DNA of 64,000 nt from an uncultured Oscillospiraceae bacterium (GTDB taxonomy: Bacteria > Bacillota > Clostridia > Oscillospirales > Ruminococcaceae). This document shows, piece after piece, positions 1 through 7,766 of this stretch. Within the stretch, counting starts at the first letter, position 1. Each line of letters starts with the position of its first letter. The DNA lies in the NCBI GenBank assembly GCA_910579175.1, contig CAJTTB010000007.1, positions 65,808 through 129,807 on the forward strand, in the 5' to 3' direction. The position numbers and the translations under genes were made by a program. The notes below the pieces were generated by a model. The model saw only the letters and a program-made list of their open reading frames with translations. It did not search any database and had not been told where the DNA came from.

Positions 1-1
1 T

Positions 2-223
2 CTGGGATACATCATCGATGTTGATGCAGATGCTCAAACAGAGTATCCATCTATTGATATCAAACGTACAAAACGTGTAAATTTACAAATGATGACAGAT
101 GATGAAGCCATTGTACAAATGGAAATGTTAGGACATTCCTTCTTTATTTATATTGGAGAAGATGGGGAAACAAGGGTAATGTACCAAAGGAAAAAAGGTT
201 ATGGTTTGTTGATCTGTGAATAG
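2..223 (+). CDS. hpf: Ribosome hibernation promoting factor, long form, C-terminal part
   Basis: Only the last 73 residues lie in the window; the start is off the left edge. The visible part is the C-terminal dimerisation domain of the long HPF/YfiA family, which pairs 70S ribosomes into inactive 100S dimers in stationary phase. Recognisable features are the stretch IKRTKRVNLQMM, the following DDEAIVQMEMLGHSFFIY segment and the YQRKKGYGLL end, which match the family pattern of a basic lead-in, an E/D-A-x-x-QMELLGH-x-FF core and an R-K/R-x-x-GYGLI tail. The gene ends 8 bp before an intrinsic terminator, so it is the last gene of its unit. Confidence 0.88.
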   Translation: MGYIIDVDADAQTEYPSIDIKRTKRVNLQMMTDDEAIVQMEMLGHSFFIYIGEDGETRVMYQRKKGYGLLICE

Positions 224-230
224 ATAAAAA

Positions 231-254
231 GGCTGTTAAATGACAGCCTTTTTT
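231..254 (+). terminator. Intrinsic terminator after hpf
   Basis: A perfect 6-bp stem (GGCTGT / ACAGCC) with a 6-nt loop is followed directly by six T residues. It lies 8 bp after the hpf stop codon and just before the cysK promoter. Confidence 0.85.
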
Positions 255-256
255 GC

Positions 257-302
257 TTGACAAGTCTTAAAAAAACCTATAATATAAATAGGAAATAGGA
301 GG
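257..302 (+). promoter_or_regulatory. Putative promoter and strong RBS of cysK
   Basis: A consensus TTGACA (257-262) is followed by an AT-rich block with TATAAT at 278-283 (15-bp spacing) or TAATAT at 280-285 (17-bp spacing). AGGAGG at 297-302 sits 5 nt before the ATG. No cysteine-related leader or T-box fits in this short gap. Confidence 0.6.
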
Positions 303-307
303 ATATT

Positions 308-1237
308 ATGGGAAAAATTTATCAGAATATTACAGAATTGGTTGGCAATACACCGTTATTGCAACTGTGTAATTTATCAAAAAAATATCAACTGAGTGCG
401 AACATATTTGGAAAATTAGAATGTTTTAATCCAGCAGGAAGCGTAAAGGATCGTCCAGCTCTACAAATGATACAAAAGGCAGAACAAGATGGTCAATTAA
501 AACCTGGTGCAACAATTATTGAACCAACTAGCGGAAATACTGGGATTGGACTGGCAAGTATTGGAGCTTATAAAGGTTACCATACCATTTTTGTAATGCC
601 AGAGACTATGAGTATAGAACGCAGAAAATTATTAAAAGCCTATGGGGCAGAAGTTGTGTTGACAGAAGGAAAAAAGGGAATGCAGGGAGCAGTCGACAAG
701 GCAAATGAGCTGGCTAAAGAAATTCCCAATGCATGGATAGCAGGACAATTTATAAATCCCAATAATCCACTGTCTCATGAATGTTCTACTGGTCCTGAAA
801 TTTGGGAGGATACAGATGGAAAAGTGGATATTTTAGTTGCTGGGATTGGTACAGGAGGAACCATTAGTGGTGTAGGAGCTTATCTAAAGCGACAAAATTC
901 CAATATCCATATTGTCGCTGTAGAACCAGAGGATTCACCACTATTGTCCAAAAAAGTCGCAGGTCCTCATAAGTTACAGGGATTGGGAGCCAATTTTATA
1001 CCAGAAACATTAAATCAAGATATTTATGATGAAATTATCACAATTACCACGCAACAAGCTTATCAAGCTGTCCATGAAGTTGCACAAAATGAAGGTATTT
1101 TAATTGGTATCTCTTCTGGCGCAGCAATTAGCGCGGCAATACAAGTGGCATTGAAAGAGGAAAATCAAGATAAAAATATTGTTGTCATTCTTCCTGATAC
1201 AGGAGAAAGATATCTTTCTACGCCGCTATTTGATTAG
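308..1237 (+). CDS. cysK: Cysteine synthase (O-acetylserine sulfhydrylase)
   Basis: A PLP enzyme that makes L-cysteine from O-acetylserine and sulfide in the cytosol. The 309-residue length is typical of the family. The PLP lysine is K47 in the motif NPAGSVKDR; the substrate-binding loop PTSGNTG lies near residues 75-81; the phosphate-binding GTGGT loop lies near residue 180; the SSGAA motif lies near residue 265. The start follows an AGGAGG site by 5 nt. It is a single-gene unit with its own promoter after the hpf terminator. CysK and the closely related CysM or cystathionine beta-synthase-like forms cannot be separated with certainty from sequence alone. Confidence 0.93.
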   Translation: MGKIYQNITELVGNTPLLQLCNLSKKYQLSANIFGKLECFNPAGSVKDRPALQMIQKAEQDGQLKPGATIIEPTSGNTGIGLASIGAYKGYHTIFVMPETMSIERRKLLKAYGAEVVLTEGKKGMQGAVDKANELAKEIPNAWIAGQFINPNNPLSHECSTGPEIWEDTDGKVDILVAGIGTGGTISGVGAYLKRQNSNIHIVAVEPEDSPLLSKKVAGPHKLQGLGANFIPETLNQDIYDEIITITTQQAYQAVHEVAQNEGILIGISSGAAISAAIQVALKEENQDKNIVVILPDTGERYLSTPLFD

Positions 1238-1266
1238 ATATGATAAAAATGCTTTTTATAAAGAAT

Positions 1267-1307
1267 CAGTTTTCCTGACTAACGTCAGCGGCTCGCAATA
1301 AAAAATA
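1267..1307 (+). repeat. Dispersed intergenic repeat, copy A
   Basis: About 41 bp in the gap after cysK. It carries an internal hairpin CTGAC-TAAC-GTCAG and ends in CTCGCAATAAAAAATA. Related copies lie at 1927-1968 on the same strand and 48991-49032 on the opposite strand. All three share a T-rich start, a middle around the CTGAC or CGTCAG motif, and a 3' end close to AATAAAAA. Identity is moderate, with 23 of 32 core positions shared between copies A and C by eye. Confidence 0.5.
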
Positions 1308-1406
1308 GTATTAATTAAAAATACGCCTATGGGCACAAAAAACGATACTGGAAAATGTATATGTCATAGAGAGCAACAAATTTAAGTTGAAGGATGTTTT
1401 ATTACA

Positions 1407-1841
1407 ATGGTTAGAGAAATTAAGGAAAATGATTTAAATGGATTACTTCATTTGTATGAACAATTACATAACAGCGAAGTTGTCATAAATTTAAATGAGT
1501 TATCAAATCTTTGGAATCAGATTTTACAAGACGATCATCATCATATTATTGTAGTTGAGGAAGACGGAAAAATCGTTTCTTCCTGTGTCTGCGTAATTAT
1601 TCCTAATCTAACACATAATCAACAACCATATGCATTTATAGAAAATGTCATTACAGATGAAGCATATAGGAAAAAAGGGCTTGCAACAAAATGTCTTAAT
1701 TATGCGAAAAAAATTGCGATAAAAGAGAATTGTTATAAGATGATGTTGCTAACTGGTTCCAAGAAGGATACAACTTTACAATTCTATCAAAATGCAGGTT
1801 ATAATAGTGAAGATAAGACGGCATTTATACAGTGGATTTAA
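1407..1841 (+). CDS. GNAT-family N-acetyltransferase
   Basis: A 144-residue single-domain protein of the GCN5-related acetyltransferase fold, which transfers acetyl from acetyl-CoA to an amine. The acetyl-CoA pyrophosphate-binding motif A is visible as RKKGLA at residues 88-93, preceded by the beta-4 strand AFIENVITDEAYR. The later FYQNAGY segment matches motif B. The substrate cannot be deduced. The gene sits alone between two copies of the dispersed repeat and has an unremarkable ribosome binding site (GAAGGATG) about 10 nt upstream. Confidence 0.8.
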   Translation: MVREIKENDLNGLLHLYEQLHNSEVVINLNELSNLWNQILQDDHHHIIVVEEDGKIVSSCVCVIIPNLTHNQQPYAFIENVITDEAYRKKGLATKCLNYAKKIAIKENCYKMMLLTGSKKDTTLQFYQNAGYNSEDKTAFIQWI

Positions 1842-1926
1842 TACATTCCGATTGATAGGGGATTGGGGTATTTTTAACAAGCAAAAATGCAAAGTTTTTA
1901 AGAAAAAGAATATTTTTTTCTACTCG

Positions 1927-1968
1927 CTGGTTTGCCTGACTGTTGTTAAAGACTGGCAATAAAAAATA
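1927..1968 (+). repeat. Dispersed intergenic repeat, copy B
   Basis: Same orientation as copy A, separated from it by the acetyltransferase gene. It shares GTTTGCCTGACT and GGCAATAAAAAATA with copy A and is diverged in the middle. Its A-rich 3' end runs into the left arm of the flotillin terminator hairpin. Confidence 0.45.
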
Positions 1969-1997
1969 TCCACCGAAAATATCGGTGGATATTTTTT
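1961..1997. terminator. Bidirectional intrinsic terminator
   Basis: A perfect 16-bp inverted repeat (arms 1961-1976 and 1982-1997, loop AAATA) is flanked by A and T runs on both sides, so it can stop transcription from either strand. It overlaps the TAA of the flotillin gene. Confidence 0.85.
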
Positions 1998-3499
1998 TAA
2001 TCTATTTCAGACTTAGTTTTAACTTGTTGTGCAGCAACTTCAGTTGATATATCACCATTGATGTTAAGATTTCGATTTACTTTCGCGTCATAAGTGTGTC
2101 CTTTTAAGATATCTGTAATATCAAAACCAGTAACTTCTTTTACAGTATCAATTGTAGAAGCCAATACTTTTGTCACATTACCTGCCATAGAAGTTACACC
2201 ATCGCCGTTTGCTCCATCCATAACGATGACTTTATCAATATTAGAAATTGGAGTTGCAATCTTTTCTGCCAAATCTGGCAATTTTTCAATAATCATATTC
2301 GCCATAGCGGCATGATTATATTTCGCATAAGCTTCGGCTTTCTTTTCCAGTGCCTGAGCTTCTGCAAAACCTTTTGCACGAATCGCTTCTGCTTGTGCTT
2401 CACCAGTGGCTTTAATCGCTTGCGCTTCTGCTTCAGCATCTGCAATTTTTTTAAATTTAATTGCCTCGGCATCTGCAATCTGTTTTTCTTTATCGGCTAA
2501 AGCTGGTTCTATTACCGTTTCGCGTAACTCTGCTTTTTTGCGTTCTGCTTTCTTTTCAGCAAGTTCAATATTTTTCAATTCTTTTGCAATTTCTATCTGT
2601 ACTTTTTCAGATTCTACTTCTTTTAAGCGTTGTTGTTTTAATACCTCAGCATCCATCTGGGCGCTTGTAACATCTTTTAACGTAATATTTTGTTGAATGG
2701 AGTAAGCAGCGTCTGCAATTGCTTTTGATTGGTCTTGCTCTCGGCGATATTCAGCCTCTTTTACCGCTTTTTGTTTTTGTGCTTGAGCAATCTCGGTTTG
2801 TGCCAATAATTTTGCTGCCTCCCCTTGTTTGATTGCCTCAGAAGTTTTGATATCAGATTCTTTTTTTGCTTCTGCTTCTGCAATGACAGCATTCTTTTTT
2901 ACCTCAGCAATTTTTCTGGCACCCAATGCCTTTAAGAACCCATTTGCATCGTCAATATCTTTGATGTTTAAAACAACAATTTGTAATCCCATTTTACCTA
3001 AAACCGTTTTGGCAACCTCTTCTACTTTATTGGAAAACATATCTCTGTCTTTGTAAATTGCTTCAACACTCATAGTTGCAATAATTTCTCTAAGATTTCC
3101 TTCCAAAATATCTGTAACAGTGCTTTTAATTGTTTCAATGGTCTTTTGAATGGTTGCAGAATCAAATTGCTCTACTGCTCTGTAAATGTCTTCTTCTTCA
3201 TTTCTAATTTTTACAACTGCTGTACCGTTTGTTGTAATTGGTACCCCTTCGCAGTCCATAACATCTTGTGTGGTAAAGGGAATACTAATATTCTCTAAGG
3301 AAATTACATCAATTCGTTCAAAGAATGGGATTACCAATCCACCTTTACCAGTAATAATTCTCTTTCTAAAACCGGTTACAACAGCAGCTTTATCCTGAGG
3401 AATTTTTTTCCAGAATAAGAGCAAACAAAAGATCACAAGGATGATACAACCAATGATGATAATCGGCATTTTATAGAGTTCAAAAAACGATGGGTTCAT
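1997..3499 (-). CDS. floT: Flotillin-family (SPFH domain) protein
   Basis: A membrane scaffold protein of the flotillin/prohibitin class that organises ordered membrane microdomains in Bacillus and relatives. The 500-residue protein has one N-terminal membrane segment near residues 12-30, an SPFH/band-7 domain to about residue 200, then a long Ala/Glu/Lys-rich coiled-coil stretch (about 200-400) with many AEAE-type repeats. The C-terminus is a short globular region. The ATG follows AAAGGAG. An NfeD-type partner, often found next to flotillin, is not present here. Its repetitive composition makes spurious open frames on the other strand. Confidence 0.88.
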   Translation of the reverse strand: MNPSFFELYKMPIIIIGCIILVIFCLLLFWKKIPQDKAAVVTGFRKRIITGKGGLVIPFFERIDVISLENISIPFTTQDVMDCEGVPITTNGTAVVKIRNEEEDIYRAVEQFDSATIQKTIETIKSTVTDILEGNLREIIATMSVEAIYKDRDMFSNKVEEVAKTVLGKMGLQIVVLNIKDIDDANGFLKALGARKIAEVKKNAVIAEAEAKKESDIKTSEAIKQGEAAKLLAQTEIAQAQKQKAVKEAEYRREQDQSKAIADAAYSIQQNITLKDVTSAQMDAEVLKQQRLKEVESEKVQIEIAKELKNIELAEKKAERKKAELRETVIEPALADKEKQIADAEAIKFKKIADAEAEAQAIKATGEAQAEAIRAKGFAEAQALEKKAEAYAKYNHAAMANMIIEKLPDLAEKIATPISNIDKVIVMDGANGDGVTSMAGNVTKVLASTIDTVKEVTGFDITDILKGHTYDAKVNRNLNINGDISTEVAAQQVKTKSEID

Positions 3500-3545
3500 A
3501 TTAATTATCTCCTTTATATTATTTTTTTAGGAACATGGTTGATTT

Positions 3546-4991
3546 CTATTTGTTTTCTTCCAATAATTGCTGTTTGATATTCCACAATTTTTGAGAGAGG
3601 TCAACATAATAGTTATGGGGGTTTTCGAATCGGGTCACTTCTTCCCATAAAAGGTCGATTTGATTTAAGCAATAACTGCGAATTTCCTCAATATTTGGGC
3701 GTTGATAAACGGTTTTTCCTTGGATAATAATCGGTACCTGGATTTCCTTTATTTGAAAATCTGTAAATGTTTTCTTCTTCCAGATAAAATTGGGGTCAAA
3801 TAAAGTCAACGGCTGACTGTTATCCAGTTGTTCATCATAAACGCAAAGCAAATCTGCCATTGCTTTTCCTGACTCTTTTTCAAAAATACGATATAATTTT
3901 TTAAAGTGTGGGTTGGTAATCTTTGCAACATTTTCACTGATTTTAATTTTAGGAATGATCAGACCATCTGAATTTTCAATTCCCACTAATTTATAAACGC
4001 CACCAAATACAGGTTCACTTTTAGAGGTAATCAAACGTTCACCAACACCAAAGGAGTCAATTTTAGCACCTTGTGATAAAATTTCGCGAATGATATATTC
4101 ATCTAAAGAATTAGAAGCGACAATCTTACATTCTGTCCATCCCGCTTCATCCAACATTTTTCTAGCCTTTTTAGAAAGATAAGTAATATCTCCTGAATCT
4201 AGACGAATGGCACAATGTCGAATTCCTTTGGGTTTTAATACTTCATTAAATACGCGAATGGCATTGGGTACACCGCTTTTTAATACATTGTATGTGTCCA
4301 CTAATAAAGTAGTATGCTCTGGATAGAGTTCACAATAGGTTTTAAAGGCGGTATATTCATCTGGAAACATTTGTATCCAAGAATGAGCCATCGTTCCGTT
4401 GGTAGGGACTCCAAATTTTTGATCCGTTAAGGTACAGGCAGTTGCTTGACATCCAGCGATATATGCAGCTCTTGCACCCAAAACAGCACCATCTGCACCC
4501 TGTGCGCGACGGGAACCAAATTCAGCAATCGCCCTTCCTTCCGCAGCTCTAACAATACGATTGGCTTTTGTGGCAATTAAGGATTGATGATTTAAGGTCA
4601 ATAGGATAAATGTTTCAATTAACTGCGCTTGAATTGCAGGAGCGCGGACGGTTAAAATGGGTTCATTGGGAAATACTGGAGTTCCTTCTGGGACAGCATA
4701 AATATCTCCAGTGAATTGAAAGTGTTTTAAATAATCCAAAAAAGATTCTTCGAAAATTTGTTTTCCTCTTAGAAAAGCAATATCTTCTTCATCAAAATGG
4801 AGATTTTCAATATAATCAATCACTTGTTCTAAACCTGCTGCAATTGCAAAACCGCCATTATCTGGGATTCTTCTAAAAAACACATCAAAATAGGTGATTT
4901 GCTCTGACATACCATATTTAAAATATCCATTAGACATCGTAAGCTCATAGTAATCACATAATAATGTATAGTTAATTTGATTTAATTTCAT
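3546..4991 (-). CDS. pncB: Nicotinate phosphoribosyltransferase
   Basis: Converts nicotinic acid and PRPP to nicotinate mononucleotide, the entry step of NAD salvage. The 481-residue length and the N-terminal pattern YTLLCDYYELTM fit the Firmicutes form. The histidine phosphorylated during catalysis is probably H203 in NGTMAHSWI; the PRPP-binding region includes FGSRRAQG (near residues 158-165) and the later RLDSGD and GVGERLITS motifs. It lies 14 bp after pncA in a two-gene operon, so nicotinamide is deamidated and the product used at once. Confidence 0.95.
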   Translation of the reverse strand: MKLNQINYTLLCDYYELTMSNGYFKYGMSEQITYFDVFFRRIPDNGGFAIAAGLEQVIDYIENLHFDEEDIAFLRGKQIFEESFLDYLKHFQFTGDIYAVPEGTPVFPNEPILTVRAPAIQAQLIETFILLTLNHQSLIATKANRIVRAAEGRAIAEFGSRRAQGADGAVLGARAAYIAGCQATACTLTDQKFGVPTNGTMAHSWIQMFPDEYTAFKTYCELYPEHTTLLVDTYNVLKSGVPNAIRVFNEVLKPKGIRHCAIRLDSGDITYLSKKARKMLDEAGWTECKIVASNSLDEYIIREILSQGAKIDSFGVGERLITSKSEPVFGGVYKLVGIENSDGLIIPKIKISENVAKITNPHFKKLYRIFEKESGKAMADLLCVYDEQLDNSQPLTLFDPNFIWKKKTFTDFQIKEIQVPIIIQGKTVYQRPNIEEIRSYCLNQIDLLWEEVTRFENPHNYYVDLSQKLWNIKQQLLEENK

Positions 4992-5005
4992 GTAAAATAC
5001 CTCTT

Positions 5006-5530
5006 TTATTGTTTTATTGTTACCTGTAAACCTGTTAAGACATCCAGTGCCTTTTGATTGAGTGTTTCATCATTGCTGGCAGTGCAATTTGCATCTACAA
5101 TGATTTCCGCTTCTGGCAGTGCAGCCTTTGCCAAAACCGCATTGGACAACACACAAATGTTAGAAACCAAGCCGCACAGTTCCACCGAATCAAATTGTTG
5201 TTCCTTTAGATATTCCGCAAGTGATAAGGAACCAAATGTGTTTTTGCAAAAACAAACTGCATCATGTGCTAGTAAATTTTTGACCTTTCCATATAATTCC
5301 CATCCATAGGTATTCTCTATACAATGCGCTATGGGAAGTTTTTTCCCTTCTTGTGTATCCAAATAGTTGGGCTTATGTGTATCCATTGTAAATAAAACTG
5401 TCTGCTGTTGTGATTGATACTCTTTTATTTTACAACAAATCGCCTCTTCCAATAAAATAGCCTTATCAAATCCCAAACTTCCATTGACGAAATCATTTTG
5501 ATAATCAACTACAATCAATGCCTTTTTCAT
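5006..5530 (-). CDS. pncA: Nicotinamidase (isochorismatase-fold cysteine hydrolase)
   Basis: Hydrolyses nicotinamide to nicotinate. The catalytic triad of the family is visible as D9 (IVVDYQNDF), K96 and C126 (CGLVSNICV). Likely metal ligands are D50 and H52 (FTMDTHKP) and H69. At 174 residues it is close to the usual length. It is the first gene of an operon with pncB. An AAAGGAGG site precedes the ATG. The family also includes isochorismatases and other amidases, but the pncB neighbour makes the nicotinamidase role very likely. Confidence 0.92.
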   Translation of the reverse strand: MKKALIVVDYQNDFVNGSLGFDKAILLEEAICCKIKEYQSQQQTVLFTMDTHKPNYLDTQEGKKLPIAHCIENTYGWELYGKVKNLLAHDAVCFCKNTFGSLSLAEYLKEQQFDSVELCGLVSNICVLSNAVLAKAALPEAEIIVDANCTASNDETLNQKALDVLTGLQVTIKQ

Positions 5531-5565
5531 CGTAATCCTCCTTTATGCCATTGAGCTTTAATTTA

Positions 5566-5594
5566 ATCATAATCCACTTATTGCGAAAAGTAAA
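5566..5594 (-). promoter_or_regulatory. Putative promoter of pncA-pncB
   Basis: On the minus strand a TTTACT box and a TATGAT box are separated by exactly 17 bp, about 40 bp upstream of the pncA start. Confidence 0.45.
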
Positions 5595-5681
5595 GACTTT
5601 TTGATTGTAATTTTATCATTTGGAGTCTGAAAAAGATAGAAAATATAGGGTGTGTTGGCAATTGTGCCCTTATTTTCTGTG

Positions 5682-5708
5682 GTAAAATATTTTACAATAT
5701 GCTATAAT
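5682..5708 (+). promoter_or_regulatory. Promoter with palindromic operator before the DJ-1/PfpI gene
   Basis: TATAAT at 5703-5708 is a consensus -10 box. The position expected for the -35 box carries no consensus; instead a perfect 14-bp palindrome GTAAAATATTTTAC occupies 5682-5695, over the -35/spacer region. This placement is typical of a repressor or activator site. Confidence 0.45.
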
Positions 5709-5743
5709 TGGAACAAGCAATATTTGTAAAGGAGTAAATCAAT

Positions 5744-6343
5744 ATGAAAAAGACTATTTTATTTGTAATTTTGCCTCAATATGCGGATTGGGAAGTAGCA
5801 TATATATCATCTGCAATTACGATGTTGGGTCAAGGACAATACGATATAAAAACAGTATCTTTATCAAAAGACCTCGTTCAGTCTATCGGTGGATTTCAAG
5901 TATTGCCAGATTATGATATTACGTCTGCTCCAAAAGATTATGATGCTTTGGTCTTAATTGGTGGAATGACATGGAGAAATGAAAATGCCAAACAGGTAAA
6001 GACCTTGATAGAAGCATGTTATCAAACAGGTAAAATATTAGGTGGTATCTGTGACGCTTGTGCTTTTTTGGGCACAGTTGGTGTTTTAAATGATGTAATA
6101 CATACAAGTAATGATTTGAATGATTTGAAACAGTGGGCAGGGGATATTTACACAGGAGAAACAAAATATATTGCAAAACAGGCAGTGAGAGATAAAAATA
6201 TAATAACTGCAAATGGTACAGCACCCATGGAATTCGCGAAAGAAATTTTACTTGCTTTAAATGTGGCGAGTGAAGATAAAGTGTTGGAGTGGTATAATTT
6301 TCATAAATTAGGATTTTATACTGCGCCTATGCCTAAAATGTAA
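5744..6343 (+). CDS. DJ-1/PfpI family protein
   Basis: A cytosolic protein of the class I glutamine-amidotransferase-like superfamily. The nucleophile elbow is GGICDACAFLG with the conserved cysteine at C103; an acidic partner (E17 in YADWEVAY) is in the expected place. The 199-residue length resembles the stand-alone YoaZ/YdeA-like branch. Members include deglycases, proteases and stress proteins, so the reaction is not assigned. The gene is monocistronic, with a palindrome overlapping its promoter, which suggests it is induced by a specific signal. Confidence 0.82.
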   Translation: MKKTILFVILPQYADWEVAYISSAITMLGQGQYDIKTVSLSKDLVQSIGGFQVLPDYDITSAPKDYDALVLIGGMTWRNENAKQVKTLIEACYQTGKILGGICDACAFLGTVGVLNDVIHTSNDLNDLKQWAGDIYTGETKYIAKQAVRDKNIITANGTAPMEFAKEILLALNVASEDKVLEWYNFHKLGFYTAPMPKM

Positions 6344-6462
6344 ATGAAAAATTGTATAGCAGAGTTATAACACGCTCCTTTAAATGCAAAAAATTCATGA
6401 TACCTGCTCAAATTAAAATTTATAAATAGAACGTAAAATTAATAAAGGAGATAAAATACATT

Positions 6463-6483
6463 ATGAAAGGGCTTTTATTATGA
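6463..6483 (+). other. Candidate six-codon leader ORF before cca
   Basis: The best Shine-Dalgarno in this region (AAAGGAG at 6444-6450) precedes ATG 6463, not the cca start. The resulting peptide MKGLLL ends in a TGA that overlaps the cca start codon as ATGA. Translation of cca may therefore be coupled to this mini-ORF. Such arrangements also arise by chance, and AAAGGG within the mini-ORF could itself serve cca. Confidence 0.3.
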
Positions 6484-7766
6484 AAATCATACTTCCAGAA
6501 GGCGCAAAGGTAATGATTGCGCAACTGGAACAGAAAGGCTGTGAATCCTATGTAGTCGGCGGTTGTGTGCGGGATAGTCTGCTTCAAAAAATTCCTTATG
6601 ATTGGGATATTTGTACAGCAGCATTACCGCAACAGGTTTGTGAGATACTAAGAGATTATCCAATTATTCAAACAGGATTAAAGCATGGAACAGTGACCGT
6701 CTTATATCAAAACACCCCCTATGAAGTCACAACATTTCGAACAGATGGGGAATATCTGGACCATCGACGTCCGAAACAAGTAGCATTTATCACCAATTTA
6801 AAAGAGGATTTGGCACGTCGAGACTTTACAATCAATGCAATTGCCTATCACCCAAAAAAGGGAATCATTGACCCCTTTTTTGGGGAACAAGATTTAAAGG
6901 GAAAATGTATTCGATGTGTTGGCAGCCCGAAAAAGCGTTTTGAAGAAGATGCACTTAGAATTATGCGGGCACTTCGCTTTGCCTCGGTATTGGGATTTAA
7001 GATAGAAGACCAAACTGCTTTGGCGATTCATCAACAGTCCGATTTATTGCAGCATATTGCAAAAGAGCGCATACAATCCGAATTGTGTCGCTGTATTTGC
7101 GGCAACTATACCGCAGATATTTTTAGGGCATTTCCCGATGTATTGTTGCAATTTATTCCAGAATTAACCACATGTTTACATAGTGATTTATGGGAGCGCA
7201 CACTGATATCACTGCATGGGGCATTTGATGATTGTATCGTACGCTTGGCAATCCTATTCTATGGAATTGCAAAATCACAGAGCAGTTTTACAAATGATAT
7301 TCGCCAACAATGTGCAGATATCACCCATCAGATTATGAAGCGATTAAAGTTTAAAAATGAATGGACTTATCAAGTGAAGCAATTGGTCTTTTGGTATGAC
7401 AGTGAACCAATGCCCGATACCAAACAGATTAAAACATATCTGTATCGATTGGGACCATCTTTATTTGAAAAATTTATCAGGGTAAAACAAGCGGATACAC
7501 TTTGGCAAACACCAGAAAAAAGACAGGCAAAACAACAACAATTGTCTCAAGTAGAAAGATTGAATCAAATCATCATACAACAAAAACAATGTTTTTCATT
7601 GAAGGATTTGGCTATTCATGGAACAGATTTGATTTCTCTTGGTTTTTCTGGCAAAGAAATCGGGTATTTATTAAACGCATTACTACAAAAGGTCATACAG
7701 GAAGAATTGGAAAACAAAAGAGAAGTTTTATTAAAATTTATTCAAGAGAAAGGAACACTATGTTAG
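6480..7766 (+). CDS. cca: CCA-adding tRNA nucleotidyltransferase
   Basis: Adds or repairs the 3' CCA end of tRNAs. The class II nucleotidyltransferase head shows YVVGGCVRDSLL (near residues 24-34) and the catalytic DWD at 41-43, followed by the RRDFTINAIAY motif and the R-rich ALRIMRALRFA neck domain. At 428 residues it is a typical single-domain bacterial enzyme without an HD domain. It is the first gene of a tight operon; its last 7 bp overlap the start of rtcB, linking tRNA end maintenance with RNA ligation. Confidence 0.93.
   Translation: MKIILPEGAKVMIAQLEQKGCESYVVGGCVRDSLLQKIPYDWDICTAALPQQVCEILRDYPIIQTGLKHGTVTVLYQNTPYEVTTFRTDGEYLDHRRPKQVAFITNLKEDLARRDFTINAIAYHPKKGIIDPFFGEQDLKGKCIRCVGSPKKRFEEDALRIMRALRFASVLGFKIEDQTALAIHQQSDLLQHIAKERIQSELCRCICGNYTADIFRAFPDVLLQFIPELTTCLHSDLWERTLISLHGAFDDCIVRLAILFYGIAKSQSSFTNDIRQQCADITHQIMKRLKFKNEWTYQVKQLVFWYDSEPMPDTKQIKTYLYRLGPSLFEKFIRVKQADTLWQTPEKRQAKQQQLSQVERLNQIIIQQKQCFSLKDLAIHGTDLISLGFSGKEIGYLLNALLQKVIQEELENKREVLLKFIQEKGTLC

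Noticed and set aside
2293..2696. Several long opposite-strand and alternate frames inside the flotillin gene
   Set aside because: They follow from the repetitive Ala/Glu/Lys codons of the coiled coil and have no starts with ribosome binding sites.
7502..7759. An 86-residue N-terminal extension of RtcB
   Set aside because: It is an alternate frame of cca with a Lys/Thr-rich, non-family sequence. The ATG at 7760 gives the normal RtcB start.
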